Below are positions 36,437 to 44,640 of a stretch of 64,000 nt of DNA, piece after piece. The notes beneath the pieces are model-generated. The model was not told the origin of the DNA and did no database searches. It was given only the letters and a program-made list of their open reading frames with translations. Numbering within the stretch: position 1 is the stretch's first letter; the number at the start of each line of letters is the position of its first letter. Source of the stretch: Roseovarius azorensis (GTDB taxonomy: Bacteria > Pseudomonadota > Alphaproteobacteria > Rhodobacterales > Rhodobacteraceae). The translations under genes were made by a program, and so were the position numbers. The DNA lies in NCBI RefSeq assembly GCF_900109455.1, contig NZ_FOAG01000001.1, positions 186,001 to 250,000 of the forward strand. Reading direction: 5' to 3'.

Positions 36437-37249
36437 ATGAACATTTCGGGTGTCACCGAGCGCTTGCTACGGCGCGACAGAGCCGTCCTAGTGTCGCTTA
36501 TAGGGGTCTTGTTCCTCCTCGCCGCCCTTTACACGTTTTTTGGCGTCGGGATGAGCATGAGCGCGTTCCAGATGACTGCCATGCGCGGTATGCGAGATAT
36601 GCCTGGGTCACACGCTCCAGGGGCTTGGTCGCTGGGGTATGCCATCCTCATCTTCTTCATGTGGTGGGTGATGATGGTCGCGATGATGCTGCCCAGCGTC
36701 TCACCTACAGTGCTCCTGTATTCGGCACTTCTGCGGCGGGGCTCCGATGCTGACCGCGTCCCCCTGATTTCTGCAATTTTCCTGGTCGGTTATCTTTCAA
36801 CTTGGGCCGCTTTCAGTCTCGTCGCTGCTGGATCCCAGTGGGCGCTCGAAGCGATGGGCATCGTCTCCGCCACGATGATGACGCTGACAGATACTGTGCC
36901 AGGCGCGATTGTCCTTATTCTGGCGGGCCTCTTTCAGTTTTCGTCCCTCAAGCAAGCGTGTCTCGACCACTGCCGCTCACCCGCCAGGTTCATCACAATG
37001 AGGAGGCGATCCGGCGCAGTCGGGGCTTTCAGAATGGGCCTTGAACACGGGTTGTATTGTCTTGGGTGCTGCTGGTTCTTAATGGCGCTGCTCTTCGTGG
37101 GCGGGATCATGAACCTCTACTGGATCGTGGGTCTTGCCGCCTTCGTTGCTATTGAGAAGCTAACACCGTTTGGTGACCGCATCGCCAAGCTGGCTGGAGG
37201 CGGCCTCATGATCTGGGGTGCCTTCATACTTGTTTCGGCGGCTTGGTGA
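36437..37249 (+). CDS. DUF2182 integral membrane protein, putative metal-binding
   Basis: A 270-residue protein with about six membrane spans. The Met-rich start 'GVGMSMSAFQMTAMRGMRDM' and 'WWVMMVAMMLPSVSPTVLLY' are typical of DUF2182, as is 'GLEHGLYCLGCCWFLMALLF'. Methionines and cysteines in membrane segments suggest metal (copper-like) handling, as annotated for the family. It forms a pair with the upstream DUF1326 gene. Confidence 0.88.
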   Translation: MNISGVTERLLRRDRAVLVSLIGVLFLLAALYTFFGVGMSMSAFQMTAMRGMRDMPGSHAPGAWSLGYAILIFFMWWVMMVAMMLPSVSPTVLLYSALLRRGSDADRVPLISAIFLVGYLSTWAAFSLVAAGSQWALEAMGIVSATMMTLTDTVPGAIVLILAGLFQFSSLKQACLDHCRSPARFITMRRRSGAVGAFRMGLEHGLYCLGCCWFLMALLFVGGIMNLYWIVGLAAFVAIEKLTPFGDRIAKLAGGGLMIWGAFILVSAAW

Positions 37250-37400
37250 CCGTGGACCACGGTTGGCCGGATCGAGCCCTTGGACGACATTCATGGGCAA
37301 GATCCGGCCGCCGTCGGCGCGCCTTCGGAACGCGCGTGGCGTCACGGACGTTATTCGATTATCCTTGAGCCGTGCCAGCAGAGCTGAGTGGGAGGTCACC

Positions 37401-37727
37401 ATGTTCAAGGGATGTCGGAAACTGCGGGTGTGCACCACGTTGGCCATTTCGCTGCTCGCCGGAGGGTCGGTGTTCGCCGATGAGAGAACCGAAGACCGCA
37501 TCCTGCGCGGAGCGGTCAACGGGGTGATAAACGAGTTCCTGCCGGAACCATACAGCCGAAGTCGCGAAACTGTGCGGCGCTATCGCGGGGCAGATATCCC
37601 GGCCGGACACTACCCTCCGCCGGGCGGGTGCCGCATCTGGTACCCTGATCGACCAGCTGGGCACCAGCCGCCCCCCGGCTCGTGCAACGTCCACGTCCCG
37701 CGGGGCGCAATGCTCATTCGAGGGTAG
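37401..37727 (+). CDS. small secreted Pro/Gly-rich protein
   Basis: A 108-residue protein from ATG 37401 (GGGAGG ribosome site). It has an N-terminal signal peptide (about 26 residues, ending VFADE). The C-terminal half is 'IPAGHYPPPGGCRIWYPDRP' followed by a second 'AGHQPPPGSC', a P-x-GH-x-PPPG-x-C repeat seen in small periplasmic proteins of proteobacteria. The function is unknown. It lies 151 bp after the DUF2182 gene and could belong to the same cassette. Confidence 0.7.
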   Translation: MFKGCRKLRVCTTLAISLLAGGSVFADERTEDRILRGAVNGVINEFLPEPYSRSRETVRRYRGADIPAGHYPPPGGCRIWYPDRPAGHQPPPGSCNVHVPRGAMLIRG

Positions 37728-37935
37728 ATCAGTTCACCGAGAGCTGCGCGGCGTCTTTGCGGATGGCAGATCGCCCCGAAACCATAAGTGATCTTATGGT
37801 AAGTGAATAGTGCGCTCGTTTGACGCCCAGGCCACGCACCACCCCGGAGCGGCCATTCGGTCAATGTGTGGCGAGCACGGATGCCTGCACGTCACATTGG
37901 CCGCTTTGTGGATCTTTGGGCGGGAAAGTCAGAGC

Positions 37936-39345
37936 TCAGAAAACTCGAAAGCCGCGCCGCCCGCCGCATTGATACCCGTCTGGCGACTTGTGCTCGTTCA
38001 GGTCAAGCGATTGCGTTTTACGCGTAAACGTCTTTTGGCAGTACGGGCATTGAACCTTGTAAGTCTTCTCATAGCCTCGGAACACCGTCGCCTTTGGCAT
38101 TCTTCCGATACGCGTCTTGGGGGAGCGAGCAGTGCCTCCAGCCTGTGCCGCGCTGAAGTCTTTGCCAAAATAGGCATTCCTTGCCTCTTCTCCAGCTTTA
38201 GAAAGCTCGATTTCATAGCGCGGCTCGAATTTTTCGTCGGTGAGCGACAGCGCCTCAACGCCCGTGTTGAGAAATGCCTTGATGCTCGGCCCTCTGCTTT
38301 GTCCGCCTGTTGTATCATAAGCGTAGAAATATTCGCGCGCGGGTTTCCCTGCCGCTTGCTTGTAGGCGAGTGAGTACGGCTCGATGATCCGTTCAACTCC
38401 GTGATAGGTGAGCTTCATCAGCCTGCGCTCGGCTCCTGCTTCCAGGATCATGTGCCGATGCTCTCCACCGAAATAGAGCTGCTCGCCCCAACCACCGCCG
38501 CTCACGCCGTCGAACAGGTGTTCAATGCTGTCTTTGAACCCTTCCACAGCCCGGTCGAAGCTGAAGCGGGTCGATTTAGGGCAACGAATATATTTCTCCC
38601 AAACACCGGCGAAGAAGGCCATCGGAATGCCGAGCAAAATGCCCTTGGCCGCGCCAGGGCTGGCGCTGAAAATAGTTTTGTTCAGAAAGGTGCGCAGGAC
38701 CAAACCGCGATCCAGCTCGATTGAGCGGTCGATGAAGGTCGAGTACACGAGATCGAAAAGGTCGTGTGAGTGCCTGCGTTGCATCAGGCATTTTAGCTTG
38801 TTGGCGACGACCTCCTCCAGCGCCATGCAATTCAGTTCCACACTACAGGCGGAGGCATCCGAGTAAGGGTGGATAAGCTGACGCTTGGAAGCGGGAAGAT
38901 GGAGGCGGTCAAAGTCCGTCACGTCCAATTTAACGCTGATCGTCAAATCGTCTTGGTTGCCAAAGAAGTCGGTGAAATACACGCGGCCCTTGTATGAACG
39001 TCGGGCGCTGTCCACCACAGGCCCCGCCGTGAAAGTGTTGCGGTCAATCCGGAATTCGACGCCGCAGGAGGCTTGGGCTTTCCGGCAGGCACCATTAATC
39101 TGTTCTCCCATTTTCTCGGCGTCTATGGCGTCGCTGACCGAAAAATCGAGGTCGGCTGAAAAGCGGGTGTCTGGATAGAAGGCTTTGCGCAGGCAGTTGC
39201 CACCTTTGAATACGAGCCTCGACCGTAGATAATCGTTCTCAAAAATGGACTTGAGCAGCCATCCGAAAACGTAGTCTCGCTCGACATTCGAATGATGAAT
39301 ATCGAATTTAATCGCATTCGCTTTGATTTCTTCCTGATCGATCAT
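37936..39345 (-). CDS. AbiEii/AbiGii-like nucleotidyltransferase with WYL-like domain and zinc-ribbon-like tail
   Basis: A 469-residue protein from ATG 39345 with GGGGAATC as ribosome site. Residues about 44-70 give the nucleotidyltransferase core 'LVFKGGNCLRKAF' and 'RFSADLDFSV' (G48-G49, D66-x-D68). Further on, 'KLKCLMQRRHSHDLFDLVYS' is the AbiEii helper motif. From about residue 300, 'LMKLTYHGVERIIEPYSLAY' through 'FEPRYEIEL' matches a WYL-like ligand/regulatory domain. The C-terminus has CPYC...LNEH...C, a probable zinc ribbon. No AbiEi antitoxin gene is adjacent. It is divergent from the HIT/TM/PPDK operon. Abortive-infection function is inferred from the core domain only. Confidence 0.8.
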   Translation of the reverse strand: MIDQEEIKANAIKFDIHHSNVERDYVFGWLLKSIFENDYLRSRLVFKGGNCLRKAFYPDTRFSADLDFSVSDAIDAEKMGEQINGACRKAQASCGVEFRIDRNTFTAGPVVDSARRSYKGRVYFTDFFGNQDDLTISVKLDVTDFDRLHLPASKRQLIHPYSDASACSVELNCMALEEVVANKLKCLMQRRHSHDLFDLVYSTFIDRSIELDRGLVLRTFLNKTIFSASPGAAKGILLGIPMAFFAGVWEKYIRCPKSTRFSFDRAVEGFKDSIEHLFDGVSGGGWGEQLYFGGEHRHMILEAGAERRLMKLTYHGVERIIEPYSLAYKQAAGKPAREYFYAYDTTGGQSRGPSIKAFLNTGVEALSLTDEKFEPRYEIELSKAGEEARNAYFGKDFSAAQAGGTARSPKTRIGRMPKATVFRGYEKTYKVQCPYCQKTFTRKTQSLDLNEHKSPDGYQCGGRRGFRVF

Positions 39346-39643
39346 TTTTGATTCCCCAAGGCACGATAAGGGCCGCCGGGGATGAGAGTCGAGCGTTCTT
39401 AGCCTTGGTGCAGTCGCTTGTGCACAACATGTGAAGTAATGGCGATATGGTCGCGTGAAATGAAGCCATAAGTCTCCGGTGAGGCCGGGGCGATTCATCG
39501 CTGCACAGTACGGACCTCCACTTCTCAACATAGCAGGTTGATACAAAGGAAATTTGCTGGTATTTCGTTCCTACGTGTGAGCTTCGAGCAAGCTATCACA
39601 ACCTACCGATATGTGGTATGGTTCGATCAAATAACCTCAAGAT
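39346..39643. promoter_or_regulatory. divergent intergenic region of the two putative defence modules
   Basis: 298 bp between the minus-strand AbiEii-like gene and the plus-strand HIT-like gene. It should contain both promoters. A perfect palindrome TTGTGCACAA lies at 39418-39427, the same 10-mer that forms a repressor site in the prophage at 44174-44183. No gene is seen here. Confidence 0.5.
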
Positions 39644-40291
39644 ATGACAGCATTGGCCCTCATGGACACACAACCTGACCAAGGTCACAATTTTCATTGG
39701 CTCTTTCTGCCGGGGCAGAGATCGACAACTGCACTCTATGACACAACCATTGAAGAGACGCAGAATTTCGCTGTTCTTCCAACAAAGGGATCAATTGTCC
39801 CTGGATGGGTGCTTATTGTGCCGAAGTTTCCGACACCGCGCATGGCAGACGTGCCGCAATCCATGTTTGCTGAATTGAAGGATCTGGTAACCCGCATAAC
39901 CTGTAAAATTGAGGCGAAGTTTGGAAAGGCGTACTCTTTCGAGCATGGTGGATTGAAAGGCTCGCCAGTTTCATGCGGCGTCGATCAGGCGCACCTTCAC
40001 ATTGCTCCGATGGGCTTTGATCTTTTACAAGCTGCGCAAGCTGAGTCGCCGGGCGGATGGAAGTATCCGGTCGCAGACAGAATTCCTCGAGCTGATCTTG
40101 CAGAAAGCGAATATTGGTTTGTATCGTCCGGTGATACCGCCGCATACAAAGAGATTGATTGCCCAAGTTCGCAGTTCTTTAGAAAAATCATCGCTCGTGA
40201 AACTGGGAATAGCGATCAATGGGATTACAGGTCCAATGACTTCATTGATAACGTTGCAGTTACAATAAAAGCCGTAGGTGCAAATGGCTGA
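39644..40291 (+). CDS. HIT-like (histidine triad) protein
   Basis: A 215-residue protein. 'GSIVPGWVLIVPKFPTPRMA' aligns with the HIT beta strand ('GHVLIIPK' type). 'FEHG' (99-102) and 'GVDQAHLHIAPM' with H117 and H119 resemble the H-x-H-x-H nucleotide-binding loop, with Gln in the first triad position. HIT proteins hydrolyse or transfer nucleotides from dinucleotides or nucleoside conjugates. It is the first gene of a three-gene operon of low GC, overlapping the next gene by 8 bp. The substrate is unknown. Confidence 0.75.
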   Translation: MTALALMDTQPDQGHNFHWLFLPGQRSTTALYDTTIEETQNFAVLPTKGSIVPGWVLIVPKFPTPRMADVPQSMFAELKDLVTRITCKIEAKFGKAYSFEHGGLKGSPVSCGVDQAHLHIAPMGFDLLQAAQAESPGGWKYPVADRIPRADLAESEYWFVSSGDTAAYKEIDCPSSQFFRKIIARETGNSDQWDYRSNDFIDNVAVTIKAVGANG

Positions 40292-40850
40292 CGAAGACGA
40301 AGATCTGCCAGACTACGACGATGGGCGAAACACCGGAGAATGGAATTCACGTTATCAGGGACGCGCTTGGTTCCAGATTATCGTGGAATTTTTACTGCTC
40401 ATTCTTTACCTGATGACCGCCAGTTATTTCCTGATCGAAGCCGTCATCGAAAAACCTGAAGAAAATACACGGGAAGGTTTTATCTACAGTTCATTGTTTG
40501 GCGTCCATGTTGCTGAAGATAAGGCCAAATGGGTCGCACTGGCACTCGCTGGTTTTGTTGGGGGTACGGTATTCGACCTCAAGTGGATGTATCACTCGGT
40601 AGCAAAGGGCATTTGGAATGTAGATAGGTGTCTGTGGCGGATTATTGTGCCACTCAATTCAGCAATGGTCTCACTCTTCACAGGTTTTCTTTTAACCTCT
40701 GGCGTTATACCATTCTTGAGGAATGAGAGCTTCGATGACTACTACGTGCTATTGGGTTTCGGTTTTGTTTTCGGCTACTTCTCAGACAATATTTTGGCCG
40801 CGCTTCAAAATCTTGCGAAGAATGTATTCGGCACTCTGGATAAAAGTTAA
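40284..40850 (+). CDS. four-TM membrane protein of the HIT/PPDK-MazG operon
   Basis: A 188-residue protein from ATG 40284 (GTG 40278 is two codons upstream). A very acidic N-terminus (MADEDEDLPDYDDG) precedes four hydrophobic spans at about 30-54, 82-100, 119-143 and 152-170. No known family is recognised. Translation is coupled to the HIT-like gene, and the third gene starts 2 bp after the stop. In operons that pair nucleotide enzymes with a small multi-span protein the latter is often a membrane effector; that role is speculation here. Confidence 0.7.
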   Translation: MADEDEDLPDYDDGRNTGEWNSRYQGRAWFQIIVEFLLLILYLMTASYFLIEAVIEKPEENTREGFIYSSLFGVHVAEDKAKWVALALAGFVGGTVFDLKWMYHSVAKGIWNVDRCLWRIIVPLNSAMVSLFTGFLLTSGVIPFLRNESFDDYYVLLGFGFVFGYFSDNILAALQNLAKNVFGTLDKS

Positions 40851-40852
40851 CA

Positions 40853-43255
40853 ATGCTGATCGACCCGACGCCGCCAAGTGAAAAAAACTTCAAGTCACAT
40901 TCCAAAATTACAAAGAAGTATGGAGTGAAAGCCGCCGGATTGGCGTTCTTACCTCCAGCCTGGCGACTAGATTTTACAGCCCTTTCAATAGAAGTTCACA
41001 AATCATGGCGAAACAGGGCCGATCTCGGCTCAAATTCAGAGATAAAGAAACTACGCTCTTGGTTAGAGTTGCGTTCGTTCGAAGCTGTTATACTTCGCTC
41101 CAGTGGCAGCTCTGAAACCCTGCAAGATAGAGGAAAATTTAGATCTCGCATTTTGAAGAGCGGATGGAACTTTCTAAATCTCATCAATGAGCTTGGGAAA
41201 CTCTATGAAGATGCTAGTACCGTTGATGGTGAAGCTGATCTCGGCATTGTCGTGCAAAAGTATGTCAAGGCCGACTACGCAGGGCATCTTTCAAACGAAC
41301 ATCGCGTTAGCCCAACAATTAACCAGTGGTCATACGAGTTAGAGCTACCGCAATGGGCACCCTCCAAAGGAATCAACTCAAAATTTACGACGTCACCTGA
41401 TCCAACCATCCCTCTGAAATGCGGCAGTCAAATCCCTCATCAACCTTTGAGATCCGTCGGTCATTTCCTCGTGGGTGAGTTTGCGGAGCGCTGCCACCTC
41501 GAGTGGCTCGTGCACGAAAGCACGCTTTTCCTGATGCAGATCGATTTCGAGTGGCCTCAATTGGATATTGGACTTGATCCCAAAAAGGACCTTAAGTTGA
41601 AAGCTCCTGCCGATTTAAACTTGGAGGCCGCTAACGACATTCGACCATATACGATTGGTTCGAGGACAAAATGGCCAAAGCTAAAGAATCTGTCTGATTT
41701 TGATTTTGAAGACGATGGTATACAACCACCACGGATTTACCCCCTTGAGCCAATGAGAGTTGTTTCTGCAATAAGAAATAAAAAAGAACTCGACAAATTG
41801 GTTACTGAGATGAAGGCGCTTACGGGAAACCGCCTCGTTGTCAGAACAGATTGCATCAAAGACAATACCGGGAAATTTAATCTTCCTCGTACGGATACAA
41901 TAGGCGCTGAAGACGCTATAAGGTGGTGCAGCAGAACTATTTCACAGTTTGAGAAACAGGGCGTTGAAAGGGAAAAGTTTATTTTTCTTTTCCACGCCTT
42001 CCTTCCTGCAAAGGCTTCGGCATGGGCATATGCAAAGCCCGGGAATCCAGTAGTGATCGTTGATGCGCTTTGGGGTTTGCCTGATGGCATGCAAGTGCTT
42101 TCTGTCGACACCTATGAGGTCAATGTTACACAAAACAAGGTTGTTCAAACAAAAACCACTTTTAAGCCCTCTTTCCTGATAGAGGTCGATGGCGGAAAGT
42201 GGGACTATCGCAGCATTAAATCCCTATCTGGACGTGGGCAAGTTTTGACCAAGGGTGACAAAATTGAGATTGCGACTCGCACCTCCAAGATCGCCAAAAA
42301 GCTCAATGAAGATGCTCAGATTATGTGGTTTTGCGATATCCCATTGGATTATAAGGTTGGGCGCAATCTTCCATGGTTTCGTTCACGCGAAATTCTTGAT
42401 CCATCACCAAGACAAGACGTTCAGTACAAACCTTTTCGCGTATCAAACCCGAGTGATCTACAGAAAGTTCCAACTGAGAAAGTTACGCTTCAATTGTCGC
42501 CTGAGGCAGACCTAATTCGCGATAACACTTTCCTTGAGTCGGTTATTTTCGTGGCAAAAGAGCGGAGTTTACCTGTTCAACTGGAAGGCTCAATTCTTGG
42601 GCATGCATACTACAGGCTCAATCAGGAGAATATCCCTGTTGTCCTCAAGAATGCGCCAAAATACTATCGAAAACGCAATGCGCAGGTGTTTGGCAAGCTT
42701 GTTCGGGACAAGATTCCCGCCAATATTGCGGAAGGTGGGGAGACTGTTAGAGAAGCCAAGCTTGCAAAAGGCGATATGCAAGTCGGATTGGCTGGCAAAC
42801 TTCTTGAAGAACTTGATGAGTTCTTGAGAGCGCACACGGATGACGACATTGCTGCAGAGTTGGCAGATATCTTGGAAGTGGTGAAAGGTTTGGCCCACTG
42901 CTCCGGTCATAGCTGGAGCAAGATTGTGCGGCTTGCGAAGGAAAAGGCATTAAAGCGTGGCGGATTTAATGAAGGGAAGGTTCTTGTTGAAACGGCCTTG
43001 CCCCACCGCGACAGCCCTATTGAGCGTCAAGAGCACGTCCGACTATTCGATTTGGGCAGGGTTGAGAGCAAAGATAATACTGTGGAAATACCTCCAAGCA
43101 CACTTGTGTCAACTTCAAAGGGTCCCGGTGTCATCTTCTCGTTCCAAGGTGACCCTTCGCGATACAGGGCATCAATCAAGGAAGGTAAACTCGTTCTGAC
43201 TAGGCTCGACACCAAGGTCGTCGAGGTCGATGAAAAACAGCAGGAGTTGTTTTGA
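40853..43255 (+). CDS. PPDK/PEP-synthase-like (ATP-grasp) protein fused to MazG-like NTP pyrophosphohydrolase
   Basis: An 800-residue protein. Residues about 20-150 resemble the PPDK N-terminal domain: 'KYGVKAAGLAFLPPAW', 'FEAVILRSSGSSETLQDRGK', 'DLGIVVQKYVKADYAGHLSN'. A second, weaker copy at about 310-500 includes 'FIFLFHAFLPAKASAWAYAK' and 'VVIVDALWGLPDGMQ'. From residue 615, 'KLVRDKIPANIAEGGETVRE', 'LAGKLLEELDEFL', 'DIAAELADILEVV' and 'RGGFNEG' are the MazG/phosphoribosyl-ATP pyrophosphohydrolase pattern (acidic EExxE and ExxD metal ligands). A 90-residue tail of unknown type follows. I know of no characterised protein with this order. It is the last gene of the operon, abutting the prophage end. 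Confidence 0.72.
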   Translation: MLIDPTPPSEKNFKSHSKITKKYGVKAAGLAFLPPAWRLDFTALSIEVHKSWRNRADLGSNSEIKKLRSWLELRSFEAVILRSSGSSETLQDRGKFRSRILKSGWNFLNLINELGKLYEDASTVDGEADLGIVVQKYVKADYAGHLSNEHRVSPTINQWSYELELPQWAPSKGINSKFTTSPDPTIPLKCGSQIPHQPLRSVGHFLVGEFAERCHLEWLVHESTLFLMQIDFEWPQLDIGLDPKKDLKLKAPADLNLEAANDIRPYTIGSRTKWPKLKNLSDFDFEDDGIQPPRIYPLEPMRVVSAIRNKKELDKLVTEMKALTGNRLVVRTDCIKDNTGKFNLPRTDTIGAEDAIRWCSRTISQFEKQGVEREKFIFLFHAFLPAKASAWAYAKPGNPVVIVDALWGLPDGMQVLSVDTYEVNVTQNKVVQTKTTFKPSFLIEVDGGKWDYRSIKSLSGRGQVLTKGDKIEIATRTSKIAKKLNEDAQIMWFCDIPLDYKVGRNLPWFRSREILDPSPRQDVQYKPFRVSNPSDLQKVPTEKVTLQLSPEADLIRDNTFLESVIFVAKERSLPVQLEGSILGHAYYRLNQENIPVVLKNAPKYYRKRNAQVFGKLVRDKIPANIAEGGETVREAKLAKGDMQVGLAGKLLEELDEFLRAHTDDDIAAELADILEVVKGLAHCSGHSWSKIVRLAKEKALKRGGFNEGKVLVETALPHRDSPIERQEHVRLFDLGRVESKDNTVEIPPSTLVSTSKGPGVIFSFQGDPSRYRASIKEGKLVLTRLDTKVVEVDEKQQELF

Positions 43256-43416
43256 TCTCAGCCGATTTTCCTACGTCGCCCTTTCTTTCATTGGACATGC
43301 ATCGGTGCCGCATTCTTCTCGTAAAGCTCGAATATCCGCGGCGAATACCCGCTTTCCACCTGACCTGCCGAAAGCCACGCATGCATGATTGCATACCAAC
43401 AACGCGCACGACGACC
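43256..43416. other. probable left-end (attL) region of the Mu-like prophage
   Basis: 161 bp between the PPDK-MazG gene and the repressor gene, with no gene. In Mu-like phages the left attachment site lies directly outside the repressor, so the prophage boundary is expected here. I could not fix the exact end (TG...CA) without the right end, which is outside the window. If the boundary lies further left, the HIT/TM/PPDK operon could be prophage cargo. Confidence 0.4.
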
Positions 43417-44094
43417 CTACACTCCCTGCCACGAATGCGCTGACCAGACGATTTCGCCCAGGATGCGGATGTGGTTCATGTCGGGGCCGCGGCGGGTCTC
43501 GGTCGGGTAGTCCGGGTTGTCGGAGGTCAGGATGATCATTTCATTGTCGACCAGATCCAGACGCTTGACCCGCGCAGCCCCGTCGGTGTCGATCAGCGCG
43601 TAGACGTGGCGGTTGCGGATGGTGGTGCGGCGCTCGTCGATCATGACCAGGTCTCCATCGTTTAGCGTGGGGCACATGCTGTCGCCCGACACGCGCAGGA
43701 GGCAGGCCTGGGCGGGGGAGATGCCGCGCTCGCGCAGCCAGTCGCGGCGGAAGGCGAGTGCGCCTTCAAGCGATACGTCACCATTCTCTGCCCCCGGCCC
43801 GGCGGCGAGGCGGGCATCGACGCGGGGGATGGCGGCGAAGTCTTCGTGGCCGATCTGGGTGGTATACACGGTTCCGGTCTCGCGCGGCGGGCCTATGTAG
43901 AATTCCAATCCAAGTGCTTCCGCGATTTCTTTGGCTCTATCAACGCTTGGGGTTCTGGGCTGTTTATCCAGCATTCCCTTGAGAGCATTCTTTCCCAATC
44001 CAAGCTGAGCTTCCAAGCCACGGTGTGACGCCCCAGTATCTTTCAACCGGGCTCTCAATTCCTCAAGGAGGACATATGACGGAACTGTATGCAC
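43417..44094 (-). CDS. prophage repressor, HTH plus S24 (LexA-like) peptidase
   Basis: A 225-residue protein. An N-terminal helix-turn-helix covers about residues 8-63, with 'HRGLEAQLGLGKNALKGMLD'. The C-terminal S24 self-cleavage domain has S139 in 'RVSGDSMCPTL' and K177 in 'ARVKRLDL', and a plausible Ala-Gly cleavage site lies near residues 98-99. It would hold the Mu-like prophage dormant and be inactivated by RecA-stimulated autocleavage. The start is uncertain (GTG 44094, lying inside an operator palindrome). Confidence 0.88.
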   Translation of the reverse strand: MHTVPSYVLLEELRARLKDTGASHRGLEAQLGLGKNALKGMLDKQPRTPSVDRAKEIAEALGLEFYIGPPRETGTVYTTQIGHEDFAAIPRVDARLAAGPGAENGDVSLEGALAFRRDWLRERGISPAQACLLRVSGDSMCPTLNDGDLVMIDERRTTIRNRHVYALIDTDGAARVKRLDLVDNEMIILTSDNPDYPTETRRGPDMNHIRILGEIVWSAHSWQGV

Positions 44095-44190
44095 AATTGT
44101 GCACTACCTAAAAACCGAGGTTCCGTCCAATCTTTTCTAAGTATCCTCAATTGTGGTTGCACTACGTCCATAATTGTGCACAAATTGGTG
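44088..44190. promoter_or_regulatory. prophage repressor operators in the divergent early promoter region
   Basis: Half-site AATTGTGC/GCACAATT recurs. It is a perfect 14-bp palindrome TGCACAATTGTGCA at 44090-44103 (overlapping the repressor start), a weaker AATTGTGGTTGCAC near 44153, and AATTGTGCACAA at 44172-44183. The region lies between the leftward repressor and the rightward early genes, as in the Mu operator region. Its AT content is higher than the surroundings. Confidence 0.75.
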
Positions 44191-44191
44191 C

Positions 44192-44446
44192 ATGTTGAGC
44201 GAGCACCAAATAAGAGACCTGATCATCGCGCTGGCAAAGGCCCGCGATTGGGAGGTCACATATGCCTCTCGTATGGCTAGCGGCAGCGGCGATACGGTGG
44301 CGCGTCTTGATGCGGGCGTGGGGCTAACCCTCCGTCGTGCAAAGGTTATCATCCGACGTTGTTCCGACCTTTGGCCGGACGGTTCGGGCCATGCGTGGCC
44401 CGATGGCATCCGTCGCCTCTCTGGAGACGCGGAGGATGCGGCATGA
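44192..44446 (+). CDS. prophage early protein, unknown
   Basis: An 84-residue protein (MLSEHQIRDLIIALAKARDW) from ATG 44192, the first rightward early gene after the operators. The position corresponds to ner in Mu. The sequence has a helical N-terminus ('VARLDAGVGLTLRRAKVIIR') but no clear helix-turn-helix, so I do not name it. It overlaps the next ORF by 4 bp. Confidence 0.6.
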   Translation: MLSEHQIRDLIIALAKARDWEVTYASRMASGSGDTVARLDAGVGLTLRRAKVIIRRCSDLWPDGSGHAWPDGIRRLSGDAEDAA

Positions 44447-44640
44447 CCCGGCCCACCCAAGAACGCCGTGTTCCGCATGGTTTTGCCATCGTGTTGGTGC
44501 TGGCGCTGAGCCTGATCCTGTGGGCGGTGTTTGCGGTGCATGTGATCACCGGCGTGCTGAGCGCCGGGGCGGGGGAGCCCAATTCACCGCTCTCTCCGGT
44601 CCAGCCATTCCCGGAATTCGAAGACGAGGAGCAATCGTGA
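44443..44640 (+). CDS. small prophage membrane protein
   Basis: A 65-residue protein with one membrane span (about 12-36, 'HGFAIVLVLALSLILWAVFA') and an acidic Pro-rich tail. It overlaps both neighbours. The function is unknown. Confidence 0.6.
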   Translation: MTRPTQERRVPHGFAIVLVLALSLILWAVFAVHVITGVLSAGAGEPNSPLSPVQPFPEFEDEEQS

